Assembly: GCF_000055945.1 (NCBI RefSeq)
Contig: NC_008011.1
Span: forward strand, 1,338,501-1,402,500
Origin: Lawsonia intracellularis PHE/MN1-00
GTDB lineage: Bacteria > Desulfobacterota > Desulfovibrionia > Desulfovibrionales > Desulfovibrionaceae
DNA length: 64,000 nt
Direction: 5' to 3'
Below, piece by piece: positions 1 to 9,088 of the stretch. The translations under genes and the position numbers were made by a program. Under the pieces are notes generated by a model. It saw only the letters and a list, made by a program, of their open reading frames with translations, was not told the DNA's origin and made no database searches. Position 1 is the stretch's first letter. Every line of letters begins with the position of its first letter.

Positions 1-1
1 G

Positions 2-586
2 AAAGAATTTGTTTTAGAATACTTTAAAGTAGGTGAATATAAAAATCCTCCCTATTGGCTTAATTTTTGGCCTTCAAATTATTTTTTGATAGAGTGGTTA
101 TTTCATCATAAGGAAGATATTGCAGGTGAACTATGTATAGATCTTGGTTGTGGTTTGGGTTTTTCAGCGGTAATTGGTCAATGGTTAGGGGCAAAGGTTA
201 TAGGGGTAGAGTATGTATTTGAAGCACTGACATATGCAAAGTATAATGCAGCTTCTAATAATATATCACAGCCATATTGGATAAATATGGATTGGGATAA
301 ACCTGCGATAGTTAAAAATTCTATTCCATATATTTGGTGTAGTGATATTATTTATGATACAAATGATGCTGAGCCCATTATTTGTTTTTTTGATAACATG
401 CTTAAAGAAGACGGCATAATTTGGATTTCAGAACCTAAACGACCTGCATATGATGTAGTTCTTAATAAACTAGAAAAAAGAGGATGGAATTGTAAATGTA
501 TGTTTGAAAGCGAAATTCCTCATTGTCGTCCTTTGCCTAAATTTAAACGAATTTATACTCGTATGTGGGAAATTTCTCGTGGTTAG
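2..586 (+). CDS. SAM-dependent methyltransferase, 5' end outside the window
   Basis: Class I S-adenosylmethionine-dependent methyltransferase, probably a protein methyltransferase of the METTL/Methyltransf_16 type. The frame is open to the first bases of the window, so the true start lies upstream; a TTG at 86 would cut off the conserved segment reading PPYWLNFWPSN, which resembles the Trp-Pro segment before motif I in this family. Motif I (LCIDLGCGLGF) is at about 135-170 and is followed by the acidic end of the next strand (VIGVEY). A later WCSDIIYD stretch fits motif IV. The substrate cannot be deduced. It lies 62 bases upstream of nikR and could be co-transcribed with it. Confidence 0.7.
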   Translation, partial: KEFVLEYFKVGEYKNPPYWLNFWPSNYFLIEWLFHHKEDIAGELCIDLGCGLGFSAVIGQWLGAKVIGVEYVFEALTYAKYNAASNNISQPYWINMDWDKPAIVKNSIPYIWCSDIIYDTNDAEPIICFFDNMLKEDGIIWISEPKRPAYDVVLNKLEKRGWNCKCMFESEIPHCRPLPKFKRIYTRMWEISRG

Positions 587-648
587 TTTCCTCATTTTTA
601 CTTAGTTAGATGAATATGGATTTTTTTGGTTAAATACAAGGAAAAGAT

Positions 649-1068
649 ATGGGAGAAACTGTTCGTTTTGGTGTTTCGTTAGACGAAGATTTACTTAATA
701 AATTTGATAAGCTTTGTGATCGGCAAGGTTACCCTAGTCGTTCAGAAGCATTACGAGATATGATTCGACAGGCATTAGCAAAGGATATACTACAATCTAA
801 GGATAGTAATGCAGCAGGTGTCCTTTCGTTAGTATATGATCATCATACACGTGAGCTATCTCGAAAGTTGATAGAGAGACAGCATGAAATGTACGATTCT
901 ATTATTGCTACATTACATATTCATTTAGATCGTTATAATTGTTTGGAGGTATTAATAATCAAAGGTAATGGAGGTAAAATTCAACAACTTGCAGATATGC
1001 TTTGCTCTATTAGAGGGGTTAAGTTAGGGGCCTTTTCTTTTCTTCCAGTTGAAGAAGATGTTTTTTAA
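649..1068 (+). CDS. nikR: Nickel-responsive transcriptional regulator NikR
   Basis: Ribbon-helix-helix repressor that binds operator DNA when loaded with Ni(II) and controls nickel uptake genes. The N-terminal 45 residues (VRFGVSLDEDLLNKFD, then a helix-turn-helix rich in Arg) form the DNA-binding ribbon-helix-helix. The C-terminal ACT-like metal domain carries the four square-planar nickel ligands at the family spacing: His79, His90, His92 and Cys98 (segment HIHLDRYNCLEV). The length of 139 residues is normal. It is followed after 23 bases by folE2, suggesting a shared transcript. No nickel transporter gene is in the window, so its targets are elsewhere. Confidence 0.9.
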   Translation: MGETVRFGVSLDEDLLNKFDKLCDRQGYPSRSEALRDMIRQALAKDILQSKDSNAAGVLSLVYDHHTRELSRKLIERQHEMYDSIIATLHIHLDRYNCLEVLIIKGNGGKIQQLADMLCSIRGVKLGAFSFLPVEEDVF

Positions 1069-1091
1069 TATTTTTAGGATTATTGTAGCTT

Positions 1092-1868
1092 ATGAAAGAT
1101 ATTCAAAGTACTCCTGCACAGATTGCATTTCCTATTGATCGTGTTGGGGTAAAAGGTCTTAAGTTTCCTATTCAGATTCAAACGCGTGATATTGGAATGC
1201 AACATACTGTTGCTATAGTGGATATGGGAGTTGATCTATCAGTATCATCACGTGGGACTCATATGAGTCGTTTTGTTGAAGTATTACAGGATTGGAATGA
1301 ACCACTATGTTGTGAGTCATTAGAGAGGCTTGTCAAACAAACACAAAAAAAATTACAGTCACAGCATGCTTATATTGCATTTTTTTTCCCTTACTTTTTG
1401 CATAAAAGAGCTCCAAGTACAAATATGTTAAGTTTATTTTCTTATGACTGTAAACTTTCAGCAAAATCTATTAACTATAATATAGAATTTATACTTGAGT
1501 TAACTGTTCCTGTTATGACAGTTTGTCCTTGCTCTAAAGCTATTAGCCACGAGGGTGCGCATAGTCAACGTTCAGAGATATATATTCAATTAAGATTAGA
1601 ACAGTTTAGATTTATTGAAGACTTTATTGTATTAGCAGAGTCATCAGCTTCTTCGCCTTTATATTCTTTACTGAAAAGAGCAGATGAAAAATATGTTACT
1701 GAAGATGCATTTGCTCACCCTAAGTTTGTTGAGGATGTCGTCAGAAATATATCAAGCAAGTTAATTACAGTAACAGATGTTCTTGGTTTTCGTGTCGAAG
1801 TTGAAAGCTTTGAGTCTATCCATGCACATAATGCTTTTGCTTATATTGAACATGAGTTTATTTGTTAG
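1092..1868 (+). CDS. folE2: GTP cyclohydrolase FolE2 (type IB)
   Basis: Converts GTP to 7,8-dihydroneopterin triphosphate, the first step of tetrahydrofolate (and often queuosine) synthesis. FolE2 enzymes are not strictly zinc-dependent, unlike FolE. The family's N-terminal segment (FPIDRVGVKGLKFPI) and the CPC motif at residues 145-147 followed by SHEGAHSQRS are present; one of these cysteines is the metal-site and catalytic Cys of the family. The length of 258 residues is typical. It sits directly behind nikR in the same direction. The gene ends in a 188-base spacer before the sigma-54 activator. Confidence 0.88.
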   Translation: MKDIQSTPAQIAFPIDRVGVKGLKFPIQIQTRDIGMQHTVAIVDMGVDLSVSSRGTHMSRFVEVLQDWNEPLCCESLERLVKQTQKKLQSQHAYIAFFFPYFLHKRAPSTNMLSLFSYDCKLSAKSINYNIEFILELTVPVMTVCPCSKAISHEGAHSQRSEIYIQLRLEQFRFIEDFIVLAESSASSPLYSLLKRADEKYVTEDAFAHPKFVEDVVRNISSKLITVTDVLGFRVEVESFESIHAHNAFAYIEHEFIC

Positions 1869-2056
1869 TTATATAAGAAGGGCTTGAGATTAAACTAAAA
1901 AATTAATAAGAGACAAATAAAATAATTCAAATACTTTTTTTGATGTAACTTGTTATATTTAAAGTAAATTTTTGTAAATTCTTCTCTGTCAGACTCTTGA
2001 CACCTTCACTGGATATGGCAAACAGTAAATAGGGGAAAGTATCAGTAGGGGGAAAG

Positions 2057-3106
2057 ATGGAGATTGTAAGCAACGGAATTATTGGAGAGAGTACCACTTT
2101 AAAAGAGGTCTTTCATGTCCTGCATAAAGTTGCACCTACTGATAGCACTGTACTTGTAACTGGAGAGTCTGGAACAGGTAAAGAGCTTCTTGTTCGTGCA
2201 CTACATGCTCAAAGTTTACGGGTAACAAAACCATTTGTTCCTATTAATTGTGGCGCAATTCCTAAAGAGTTATTAGAATCAGAGCTTTTTGGCCATGAGA
2301 AGGGGGCATTTACACATGCTGTTCGTTCAAGAGCAGGAAGATTTGAAGTTGCAGATGGAGGAACTGTTTTTCTTGATGAAATAGGAGAAATGGATCTTAG
2401 TTTGCAAGTAAAAATTCTTCGTGTTTTACAGGAAAAAGAGATCGAACGTGTTGGAGGTACAGGACCACGTAAAGTAGACGTACGAATTGTTGCTGCAACA
2501 AATAGGAATCTTGAACAAGAAGTAGAGCAAGGACGGTTTCGTGAGGATTTATATTATCGTCTAAATGTGATACCACTTCACCTACCACCACTAAGGGAAA
2601 GAGGACGTGATATTTTATTACTCACAGAAAGTTTTCTTACTCGTTTTTGTGCTAGAAAACAACGTCCTATTTTAAAAATTGATCCAGAAGTATCTAAAGT
2701 TTTTTTAGCTTATCATTGGCCTGGTAATGTTCGAGAGCTTGAAAATGTTATAGAACGATTAAGTATCTTAGTAGATGGAAACATTGTTCGACTTCATGAT
2801 CTTCCCAGAAAGATCATTGATTCAGTTGGTACATTAGAAGATTTAACTAATATAGAACTTCCAAAAAGTGTTGAGTCCATTCCTACCTCTATTTCTCCAC
2901 AAGAATTTATTTGGCCTAGGCTAGAAGATATGCGTACTAGAGGAGTGGGATTAAAAGAGTTTTTAGAACAAATTGAAGATCGACTATTGGGAGAAGCCTT
3001 ATTATTATCTGATGGAGTAAAAAATCAAGCAGCAGAAATTTTGGGTATAAAGCGGACAACACTTATTGAAAAGTTGAAAAAACGTCGACTTGATGGAGAA
3101 GTGTGA
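2057..3106 (+). CDS. Sigma-54 activator without receiver domain (GAFTHA variant)
   Basis: AAA+ enhancer-binding protein that would remodel sigma-54 RNA polymerase. The protein begins directly with the AAA+ domain: Walker A GESGTGKE at residues 36-43, then the sigma-54-contact loop, then Walker B (GGTVFLDEIGEMD) and an arginine-finger region (REDLYYRLNVIPLHLPPLRERG). The C-terminus (about residues 315-345) is a Fis-type helix-turn-helix (KNQAAEILGIKRTTLIEKL). There is no N-terminal sensory domain, so activity may be set by expression or a partner protein. The normally invariant GAFTGA loop reads GAFTHA, with His87 (codon 2315-2317) replacing Gly. Overall similarity is to the FleQ/FlrC flagellar class, but the target is unknown. 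The large TPR gene follows 56 bases downstream. Confidence 0.85.
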   Translation: MEIVSNGIIGESTTLKEVFHVLHKVAPTDSTVLVTGESGTGKELLVRALHAQSLRVTKPFVPINCGAIPKELLESELFGHEKGAFTHAVRSRAGRFEVADGGTVFLDEIGEMDLSLQVKILRVLQEKEIERVGGTGPRKVDVRIVAATNRNLEQEVEQGRFREDLYYRLNVIPLHLPPLRERGRDILLLTESFLTRFCARKQRPILKIDPEVSKVFLAYHWPGNVRELENVIERLSILVDGNIVRLHDLPRKIIDSVGTLEDLTNIELPKSVESIPTSISPQEFIWPRLEDMRTRGVGLKEFLEQIEDRLLGEALLLSDGVKNQAAEILGIKRTTLIEKLKKRRLDGEV

Positions 3107-3162
3107 ATCAATAAATGTGTTATAATTTAATATAACGATACTTTTTTACCAGGTATGGTTTT

Positions 3163-6100
3163 GTGAAGTTTTTTATTTACTCATGGTTGTTCCAATTTTT
3201 TTTGATTACTGGAGGAATGATCTTATTTACTGTGGAATATGTAGAGGCAGTTTCATGGAAATGGTCTATGCTCCCAGGGAGAGAAAGAATAATAATTTCA
3301 TATGATACACCTAATCAAGGTAAAAAAGCTTCTCGTATTAGTACAACCCAATTAGAAATTCCTCTTTCAACACCTGCAAAAGATCTTTCACGTATTGGAG
3401 CTTCTCCTTCCCCAGAAAGTTTAGTATCAGATTTATCGTTAGATGGCTCAAAGCTCCATATAAATTTAAGAGATGCAGCATTTGGCTATATTACAACCTC
3501 TACAAATCCTAATCAGTTAATTATTGATGTTTTTTCAGATCCTCTAGGAAATCGTTGGCGTAACCTTGGTGTACCAGCTCCTGCATCTGCTCCTTCTAGA
3601 GCATCATCAGCATTACCTGAAGTTCCTAAAAATATTTCTAAACAGATAAAAGTATCCAATAATGGACAACGGTTGAATAAAGATCAGGAAAAGACGTCAT
3701 TAAGTCAAGAGCAAAAACAAGTAGCAAAAGCACCTGCTGAATCGATAACTTCGGAGGGTAAAGCTGAAAAGAAGCAATCTATTAAAGCTGATACTTCTAA
3801 GGATAACGTAAAAAAATCTCAGGACGTAAAAGGGACTTTACCAGTAGATACAAAAGATAAGCAGCAAGTAAGTAAAAAGGAAAATCAGGAGGCTATAAGT
3901 AAAGAAGAAAAAATTGAAACTGTCCCAACAGTTCCTCCTCCTTCTGTTGATGAACTTACTATGCTTACAGCTAAAGTAGAAAAATCACAATTAGCATCAG
4001 ATGAGTATAGTTGGTCAAAAAAGGCAAAAAGTCCAGCTCAGGAAGATAATACAGAGGAGAAATTAGAAAAAAGCCAGAATAATAACAATCAAAAAGTTAA
4101 TATACTAGAAAATTCTTCTTCTAGCACAGAGGGTACTGTACAATCAAAGCTTACTGAAACACCTATTGTTGAAGCACCAATAGAAGAGACTGTAAATAGC
4201 ATTCATTCAAAATTAAATTTCAAAGGACCAGATGCTTGGCCTAAAGAAAAAGCTTTAAGTACATTGGATAAGTTAGAAGAGGTACTAAATAAAAATAAGC
4301 TTATGCAGCAGCCTGAAACTCGCGATAGTCTTCAACCTTTATCAAAAACTAATGAAGAGAAACCAGTTTCAGAGCCAGTGGTTGTATATGTTGATGAAAA
4401 AGGTAACCCTGTTGGGAAACCACCTGATACAACCGCTATTATTGAAGAAGCAAAAAAAAATATGAGAGCAGGACAAGTGCAAAAAGCTAAAGATTTACTA
4501 GCTACTTTAAAAGGCCATGCACTAGTCCAAGAACAGCATGAAGAGGTATTATATCTATTTAGTGAACTTAATGAAAAAATTTATAAAGATAGGTGGATTG
4601 AAGGGTATGAACCTATCATAACCAGTACTAATAAAGCTATGAATTTTAATCTAAGATCTCCAAGAGTAGCTGAAGCCCTTATGCGTCTTGGAATGGTTAA
4701 TCTTAGAATAGGAAATCAAGATGAAGCTGCTGGTTATTTTGGAGCATTACGAAGAAAATTTCCTCAGAGTGAATTTATACCAGAAGCCTATTTAGCATTA
4801 GGAAAAGATCAATTTTCAAAGGGAGAGTATGCAGATGCTGTAAAAACTTTCCAACTTATTTTAGATAATTATCCAGAAAGTAAAGCAGTTCAAGATGCAT
4901 CACGCTTTATGGCTGAAGCTCTTTTTAAACAAGGACATTATAGCCGAGCTCTTATTCTTGTAGATTTTGTAGATAGACGATGGCCTCGATTATATCTTGA
5001 AGATCCAAATTATTTAAAAATGGTTGGAGATCTTTATTCTAGAGAAAATCGTTTAGATGATGCTCTTAAAGCTTATTGGACATACTATAATTTAGTTCCA
5101 GAAGCAAAAGATAGCCATGATACATTGTTTAAAATTGGTACCAGTTATTTTAAAAAGGGATTAATGCAGGGTGGTAAAGACGTTTTTGAAGAGTTATTAA
5201 AGAAGTTTCCTAAATCTGACTCAGCGCCAAAGGCCTTACTTGCTCTGGGCGAAGAGCAAGTAATTAAAGAAAATCCAACAATACAAGAATTAGTTACTAT
5301 TTTTGAAAATCCTAGTTCTACTATCCCTGAAATTTACTATAAGAAGATTCTTGATGAATATCCTAATAGCCCAGAAGCACAACAAGCAGCAATCCGTTTA
5401 GCTGCATGGAAACTTTGGCATAGAGACATTCCTACAGCTATGACAATGGCTCAACAGTTTTTGGATAAATATCCTGAATCTCCCTATGCTCCAAGAGCAG
5501 AGGAAATTATTGCACGAGGTTTTGACCAGTCTTTTGCATTAGCACTACAAGAAGAGAATTATGAACGGATTCTTTCCTTATGGGAAAAATATCCTTATTT
5601 GCAGATAGCGTATAAAGATATGACTGACGAGTTACGTGTAGCTTTAGCCAGGGCATATTTAAATAGAGGTGATGAAGAGAAGGGTATGGATCTACTTAAT
5701 CAGTTTTTAGAGTCACCACAAGATCCAAATTATGGTGATTATGTTTATAACCTTTATCTTGCTCATTATTTAAGAAAAGAAGACTGGACTAACATTTTGA
5801 AACTTGGTGAAAAAGTTTCTAGTTGGAAGTTTCCTGTATCTGCACGTGCTCAATTAGATTATGCACTAGCTATTGCTTCAGAAAATCTTGGGTTAGGGAA
5901 TAAAGCCTTACCTCTTTGGGAGAGGCTATATCAACGTGAAGATATTCCTTTATACCAAAAAGCTTATGCAAATTATTTTATGGCAAGGGATGCTGAGCGA
6001 CGTAGAGATTTGAATGCAGCATATAAGTTAAACCTAAATACATTAAAACTATTTGTTACATTACAGGAAGAGCGCTCAGATAAAGCAGATCCTGAACGTG

Positions 6101-6393
6101 TACGTGAATCTCTTGCAGCACTTATGGATGTTACTGAAGTTGCCAACCGTTTTGTTGAATCTTTAGAATGGGCAGATCAATATGCAGCATTTGTTCCAGA
6201 AACTTCTCCTGATTATGCAGGACTATTATTTCGTAAAGCACGACTTTATAGAAAGATGGGAGATTTGAGTAAGTGGAAACAATTATTAGATGAAATTGTT
6301 CGTCGTGAGCCAGAAAGTGTATTTGGGCGAATGGCTGCATCAGAGCTACGAACATATGAAGTTTCAAGAGATCTTTCTCGTTTTACACAATAA
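3163..6393 (+). CDS. Large exported TPR-repeat protein with low-complexity linker
   Basis: A 1,076-residue protein starting at GTG. The N-terminus has a hydrophobic signal or anchor segment (about residues 5-30). It is followed by a beta-rich region of about 110 residues that resembles an AMIN-like domain (LEIPLSTPAKDLSRI, LIIDVFSD). Residues of about 140-340 are low-complexity, rich in Lys, Gln, Glu and Ser. The remainder, from about residue 420, is a long array of tetratricopeptide-type helical repeats (for example EAYLALGKDQFSKGEYADAV), suggesting a periplasmic or envelope scaffold. A run of nine A residues at 4452-4460 keeps the frame. It is encoded downstream of the sigma-54 activator and ends 27 bases before a convergent gene. 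Its precise function is unknown. Confidence 0.75.
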   Translation: MKFFIYSWLFQFFLITGGMILFTVEYVEAVSWKWSMLPGRERIIISYDTPNQGKKASRISTTQLEIPLSTPAKDLSRIGASPSPESLVSDLSLDGSKLHINLRDAAFGYITTSTNPNQLIIDVFSDPLGNRWRNLGVPAPASAPSRASSALPEVPKNISKQIKVSNNGQRLNKDQEKTSLSQEQKQVAKAPAESITSEGKAEKKQSIKADTSKDNVKKSQDVKGTLPVDTKDKQQVSKKENQEAISKEEKIETVPTVPPPSVDELTMLTAKVEKSQLASDEYSWSKKAKSPAQEDNTEEKLEKSQNNNNQKVNILENSSSSTEGTVQSKLTETPIVEAPIEETVNSIHSKLNFKGPDAWPKEKALSTLDKLEEVLNKNKLMQQPETRDSLQPLSKTNEEKPVSEPVVVYVDEKGNPVGKPPDTTAIIEEAKKNMRAGQVQKAKDLLATLKGHALVQEQHEEVLYLFSELNEKIYKDRWIEGYEPIITSTNKAMNFNLRSPRVAEALMRLGMVNLRIGNQDEAAGYFGALRRKFPQSEFIPEAYLALGKDQFSKGEYADAVKTFQLILDNYPESKAVQDASRFMAEALFKQGHYSRALILVDFVDRRWPRLYLEDPNYLKMVGDLYSRENRLDDALKAYWTYYNLVPEAKDSHDTLFKIGTSYFKKGLMQGGKDVFEELLKKFPKSDSAPKALLALGEEQVIKENPTIQELVTIFENPSSTIPEIYYKKILDEYPNSPEAQQAAIRLAAWKLWHRDIPTAMTMAQQFLDKYPESPYAPRAEEIIARGFDQSFALALQEENYERILSLWEKYPYLQIAYKDMTDELRVALARAYLNRGDEEKGMDLLNQFLESPQDPNYGDYVYNLYLAHYLRKEDWTNILKLGEKVSSWKFPVSARAQLDYALAIASENLGLGNKALPLWERLYQREDIPLYQKAYANYFMARDAERRRDLNAAYKLNLNTLKLFVTLQEERSDKADPERVRESLAALMDVTEVANRFVESLEWADQYAAFVPETSPDYAGLLFRKARLYRKMGDLSKWKQLLDEIVRREPESVFGRMAASELRTYEVSRDLSRFTQ

Positions 6394-6420
6394 AATGCCA
6401 CAAGGTAATAATTAGAAATA

Positions 6421-7464
6421 TTATGCGTTATTAGAATGCTCTTGTCTAAGTTTGCTTTCTAGTGCTCCTGTGAGATATGCATTTAATAAAGGTACAGTAA
6501 ATGTACTATCATAACGTTCTTTATCATTGGCAAGTAGTTGTGCAGCTGCTTTAGGTGGTATTGCTTGTGCATATGGTCGATTACTTATCATTGCTGCAAA
6601 AGAGTCTGCCACAGCACAAAGTTTACCAAATTTACTTAAATGTGTTTCTTTAAGTTTGTTTGGATATCCTGATCCATCAAGACGTTCTTGATGTTCCATA
6701 ACTGCTTGAGTTATTTCATTAAATCCAAGATTCAACTTTTGGAGAATTTTTACACCAGCAAGTGTATGTAGTAAAATTTTTTCTTTTTCTTCACTTTTAA
6801 GGGGTGTAGCTTTTTCAAGAATAAAAGAAGGTATTTTACTCATTCCTATGTCATGTAAAATAAGTCCCAATGCTGATCGATCCCATTCTCTTCGTATGAG
6901 TTTATCTTCATGTGTAGTCTGTAGAAGCCACAGACCTATAAATAATGTATTAAGAGAGTGGTGAGAAAGAGTATGTTCTGTATAAAGCCGACGCATAAAG
7001 AGTTTAATTCTGTGTTTATCTTGCCAAAGGAATTCAGTAAATACCATTAAATCGTTATAGAGTTTTTCAAAAACAGGTAATACTGGCTGCCCAATAAAGT
7101 CTAATAGTCGCATATCTAATGCTCTTATAAAGATATCAGCTGCCTCTGCTTCCTTAAGATTTGAGTCTAGTAAGACAAGATCAACCTGTTTTACAATATG
7201 TTCAGAGTAAATAGGGTGATCTGTACGAGAAACAAAAAGTCGTCCTTCATTACAAAGTATTTGAATTTCTTCTATTTGTTCATTTGTTAGACGACATCCT
7301 TTACGACTGTATGGATAGAGTTTTAGGATATCTTCACGAAACTGGAAGAGATCTACTGGTGGACGATATTTAGGAAAACTAGAAAGAATTTCATGAGATA
7401 TTTGATAATACTCTTCAGCAATATTTTCTGGGACAGTTGCTTTAGACTGTCTACTGCTTACCAT
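6421..7464 (-). CDS. HD-GYP domain protein, probable cyclic-di-GMP phosphodiesterase
   Basis: HD-GYP proteins hydrolyse cyclic-di-GMP and commonly regulate motility and surface behaviour. The C-terminal half contains His169 in a conserved helix, the HD pair at residues 204-205 (LILHDIGMSKIP), and the GYP signature at 258-268 (HQERLDGSGYP), where the frequent Gln variant replaces the second His. The N-terminal 150 residues have no clear domain. A receiver is not evident. A good ribosome binding site (AGGA) precedes the ATG. The gene begins 3 bases after the pyruvate kinase stop on the same strand, so the two are very likely co-transcribed. Catalytic competence is inferred from the motifs only. 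Confidence 0.83.
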   Translation of the reverse strand: MVSSRQSKATVPENIAEEYYQISHEILSSFPKYRPPVDLFQFREDILKLYPYSRKGCRLTNEQIEEIQILCNEGRLFVSRTDHPIYSEHIVKQVDLVLLDSNLKEAEAADIFIRALDMRLLDFIGQPVLPVFEKLYNDLMVFTEFLWQDKHRIKLFMRRLYTEHTLSHHSLNTLFIGLWLLQTTHEDKLIRREWDRSALGLILHDIGMSKIPSFILEKATPLKSEEKEKILLHTLAGVKILQKLNLGFNEITQAVMEHQERLDGSGYPNKLKETHLSKFGKLCAVADSFAAMISNRPYAQAIPPKAAAQLLANDKERYDSTFTVPLLNAYLTGALESKLRQEHSNNA

Positions 7465-7467
7465 AGG

Positions 7468-8883
7468 TTATTTCCTGAAAATTTTTATAAAGTTTGTACC
7501 TCTTGGTTGAACTGTATGTGGAGCAGATTGTCCAGCTGTAATAATAATATCTTCTCCTATGGCAAAGGTAGGGTTTTGCATGATAAAATTTTCAGTCCTA
7601 AGGAGATCTCCCTCAGAAGATGCCGATAGATATTGGGGGAGTACACCCCAAGAAAAATTAAGTCCTTTAAGTGAAGTTCTTGATGGTGTAAGGGCATAAA
7701 TAGGCTGAGATGGTCTACATGTAGATACATGTCTAGCTGCTGTTCCTGTCATTGTATGTGTAACAATAGCTTTTGCTAACGATTTTTCAGCAAGAAGACA
7801 TGCGGCATATGCTAAAAATTCTTCTGCACTTTTTTCTGCTTCAGGTTCTTTTAGATGACGTGTTTCTATCATAAGCTCTTCTGCTTTTGTCGTAATATCT
7901 CTCATAAAGCCTACTGTTTCTACTGGATGATTACCCATAGCTGTTTCTTCAGAAAGCATAACACAATCAGCACCATCAAGAACAGCATTTGCAACATCGG
8001 TTATTTCTGCCCTTGTTGGTGTAGGGTTTGATACCATGGAAAGAAGCATTTGGGTAGCTACAATAACAGGTTTTGATGCTTTATTGCAAGCACGGATAAT
8101 ACGTTTTTGAATTGCTGGGAGTTCTGGTAAAGGACATTCAATACCTAAATCCCCTCGAGCAACCATGATAATATCGACTTCTTTAAGAATTTCTTCAAGA
8201 TGTTCAATAGCATTACGACGTTCAAGTTTTGCTATTACAGGTATATCATATCCATTGGCTTTAATAATACGTTTTGCTTCAATAATATCTTCAGCAGATT
8301 GAACAAATGAAATGGCAACAGCATCTACTCCAAGCTTAAGACCATCAGAAAGATCTTTTTGGTCTTTTTCTGTAATTGCTGGAACTTTTATTGACTTTCC
8401 TGGAAGAGCTAAACCTTTTCGTGAAGTAATAATACCATCTTCTTGTGCAATAAGAAGGAATGTTCCATTGGAATTTTGTTCTTTAACTTGAAATTGAAGT
8501 GTTCCATCCGCAAGTATGAGTATATCATTAACAACTAGGTCGCTTAGGATTGCTTTATGATCAAAGGGAATATAGGGATAATCATTTGTTCTTTTATCTT
8601 CTGGACCAAGACATAACACATCACCTTTAGATACGTTTAATGCAACATCACCAGGGAGTGCACCTATACGTATTTTAGGTCCTGATAAGTCTTGCATAAT
8701 TGTAATTGGTATTTGATGAATATGTTCTAACTCTCTAATTGTTGAAATAAGTTCTATAAAGGCAGAACTATCTCCGTGTGAGAAGTTAAGGCGAAAAATA
8801 CTCACTCCAGCTTGAATAAGTTGAGAGAGAGTTTCCTTTGAATTAGAAGCAGGACCAATAGTAGCAATTATTTTAGTTTTCAT
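7468..8883 (-). CDS. pyk: Pyruvate kinase
   Basis: Catalyses phosphoenolpyruvate plus ADP to pyruvate plus ATP, the last step of glycolysis. The N-terminus KTKIIATIGPASNS and the segment FRLNFSHG are diagnostic. The metal/catalytic region around IPVIAKLERRNAIEHLEEI and MVARGDLGIE matches the family lysine and PEP-binding loop. The length of 471 residues is typical, and the C-terminal allosteric domain (LAKAIVTHTMTGTAARHVS) is present. It is transcribed divergently from mraZ with a 205-base shared intergenic region, and is followed by the HD-GYP gene. Confidence 0.95.
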   Translation of the reverse strand: MKTKIIATIGPASNSKETLSQLIQAGVSIFRLNFSHGDSSAFIELISTIRELEHIHQIPITIMQDLSGPKIRIGALPGDVALNVSKGDVLCLGPEDKRTNDYPYIPFDHKAILSDLVVNDILILADGTLQFQVKEQNSNGTFLLIAQEDGIITSRKGLALPGKSIKVPAITEKDQKDLSDGLKLGVDAVAISFVQSAEDIIEAKRIIKANGYDIPVIAKLERRNAIEHLEEILKEVDIIMVARGDLGIECPLPELPAIQKRIIRACNKASKPVIVATQMLLSMVSNPTPTRAEITDVANAVLDGADCVMLSEETAMGNHPVETVGFMRDITTKAEELMIETRHLKEPEAEKSAEEFLAYAACLLAEKSLAKAIVTHTMTGTAARHVSTCRPSQPIYALTPSRTSLKGLNFSWGVLPQYLSASSEGDLLRTENFIMQNPTFAIGEDIIITAGQSAPHTVQPRGTNFIKIFRK

Positions 8884-8964
8884 AATTTTTATATTGTTAT
8901 CGTAGCATCATTATGTGTCAAGATATTTTAAATATACTTTATATAAATTTCAGATAGTGACCTC

Positions 8965-8970
8965 TTGACA
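8965..8970 (+). promoter_or_regulatory. Possible -35 hexamer of the dcw promoter
   Basis: A perfect TTGACA lies 21 bases upstream of the first MraZ-type repeat and 119 bases before mraZ. I do not see a good -10 box at the usual 16-18 base spacing, so this is only a tentative promoter element. Confidence 0.3.
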
Positions 8971-8990
8971 GAATATATAAAATAAAACAA

Positions 8991-9026
8991 AAGTGGAAAT
9001 AAATGGAGATAAGTGGAGATAGGTGG
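8991..9026 (+). promoter_or_regulatory. MraZ operator: four tandem TGG boxes at exact 10-bp spacing
   Basis: The sequence shows TGG at 8994, 9004, 9014 and 9024, each preceded by a purine-rich context of the form A-A-G/A-TGG-A-G/A-A-T. The exact 10-base period puts all boxes on one helix face. MraZ proteins are known to bind direct repeats of TGGG-type boxes about 10 bases apart upstream of their own gene and to repress or modulate the dcw operon. The location 63-98 bases before the mraZ start fits autoregulation. The binding itself is inferred. Confidence 0.7.
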
Positions 9027-9088
9027 TTAAAAGTATTTTTTCTATTTGATATAGATTCTGTCTTTTTCAATAAGATCAAAGGTAGATC

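Noticed and set aside
1997..2031. Sigma-70 promoter before the first sigma-54 activator (TTGACA at 1997)
   Set aside because: No matching -10 at normal spacing, so I did not list it.
4452..4460. A9 run in the TPR gene as a frameshift
   Set aside because: The frame is maintained across it and the protein continues as TPR repeats on both sides.
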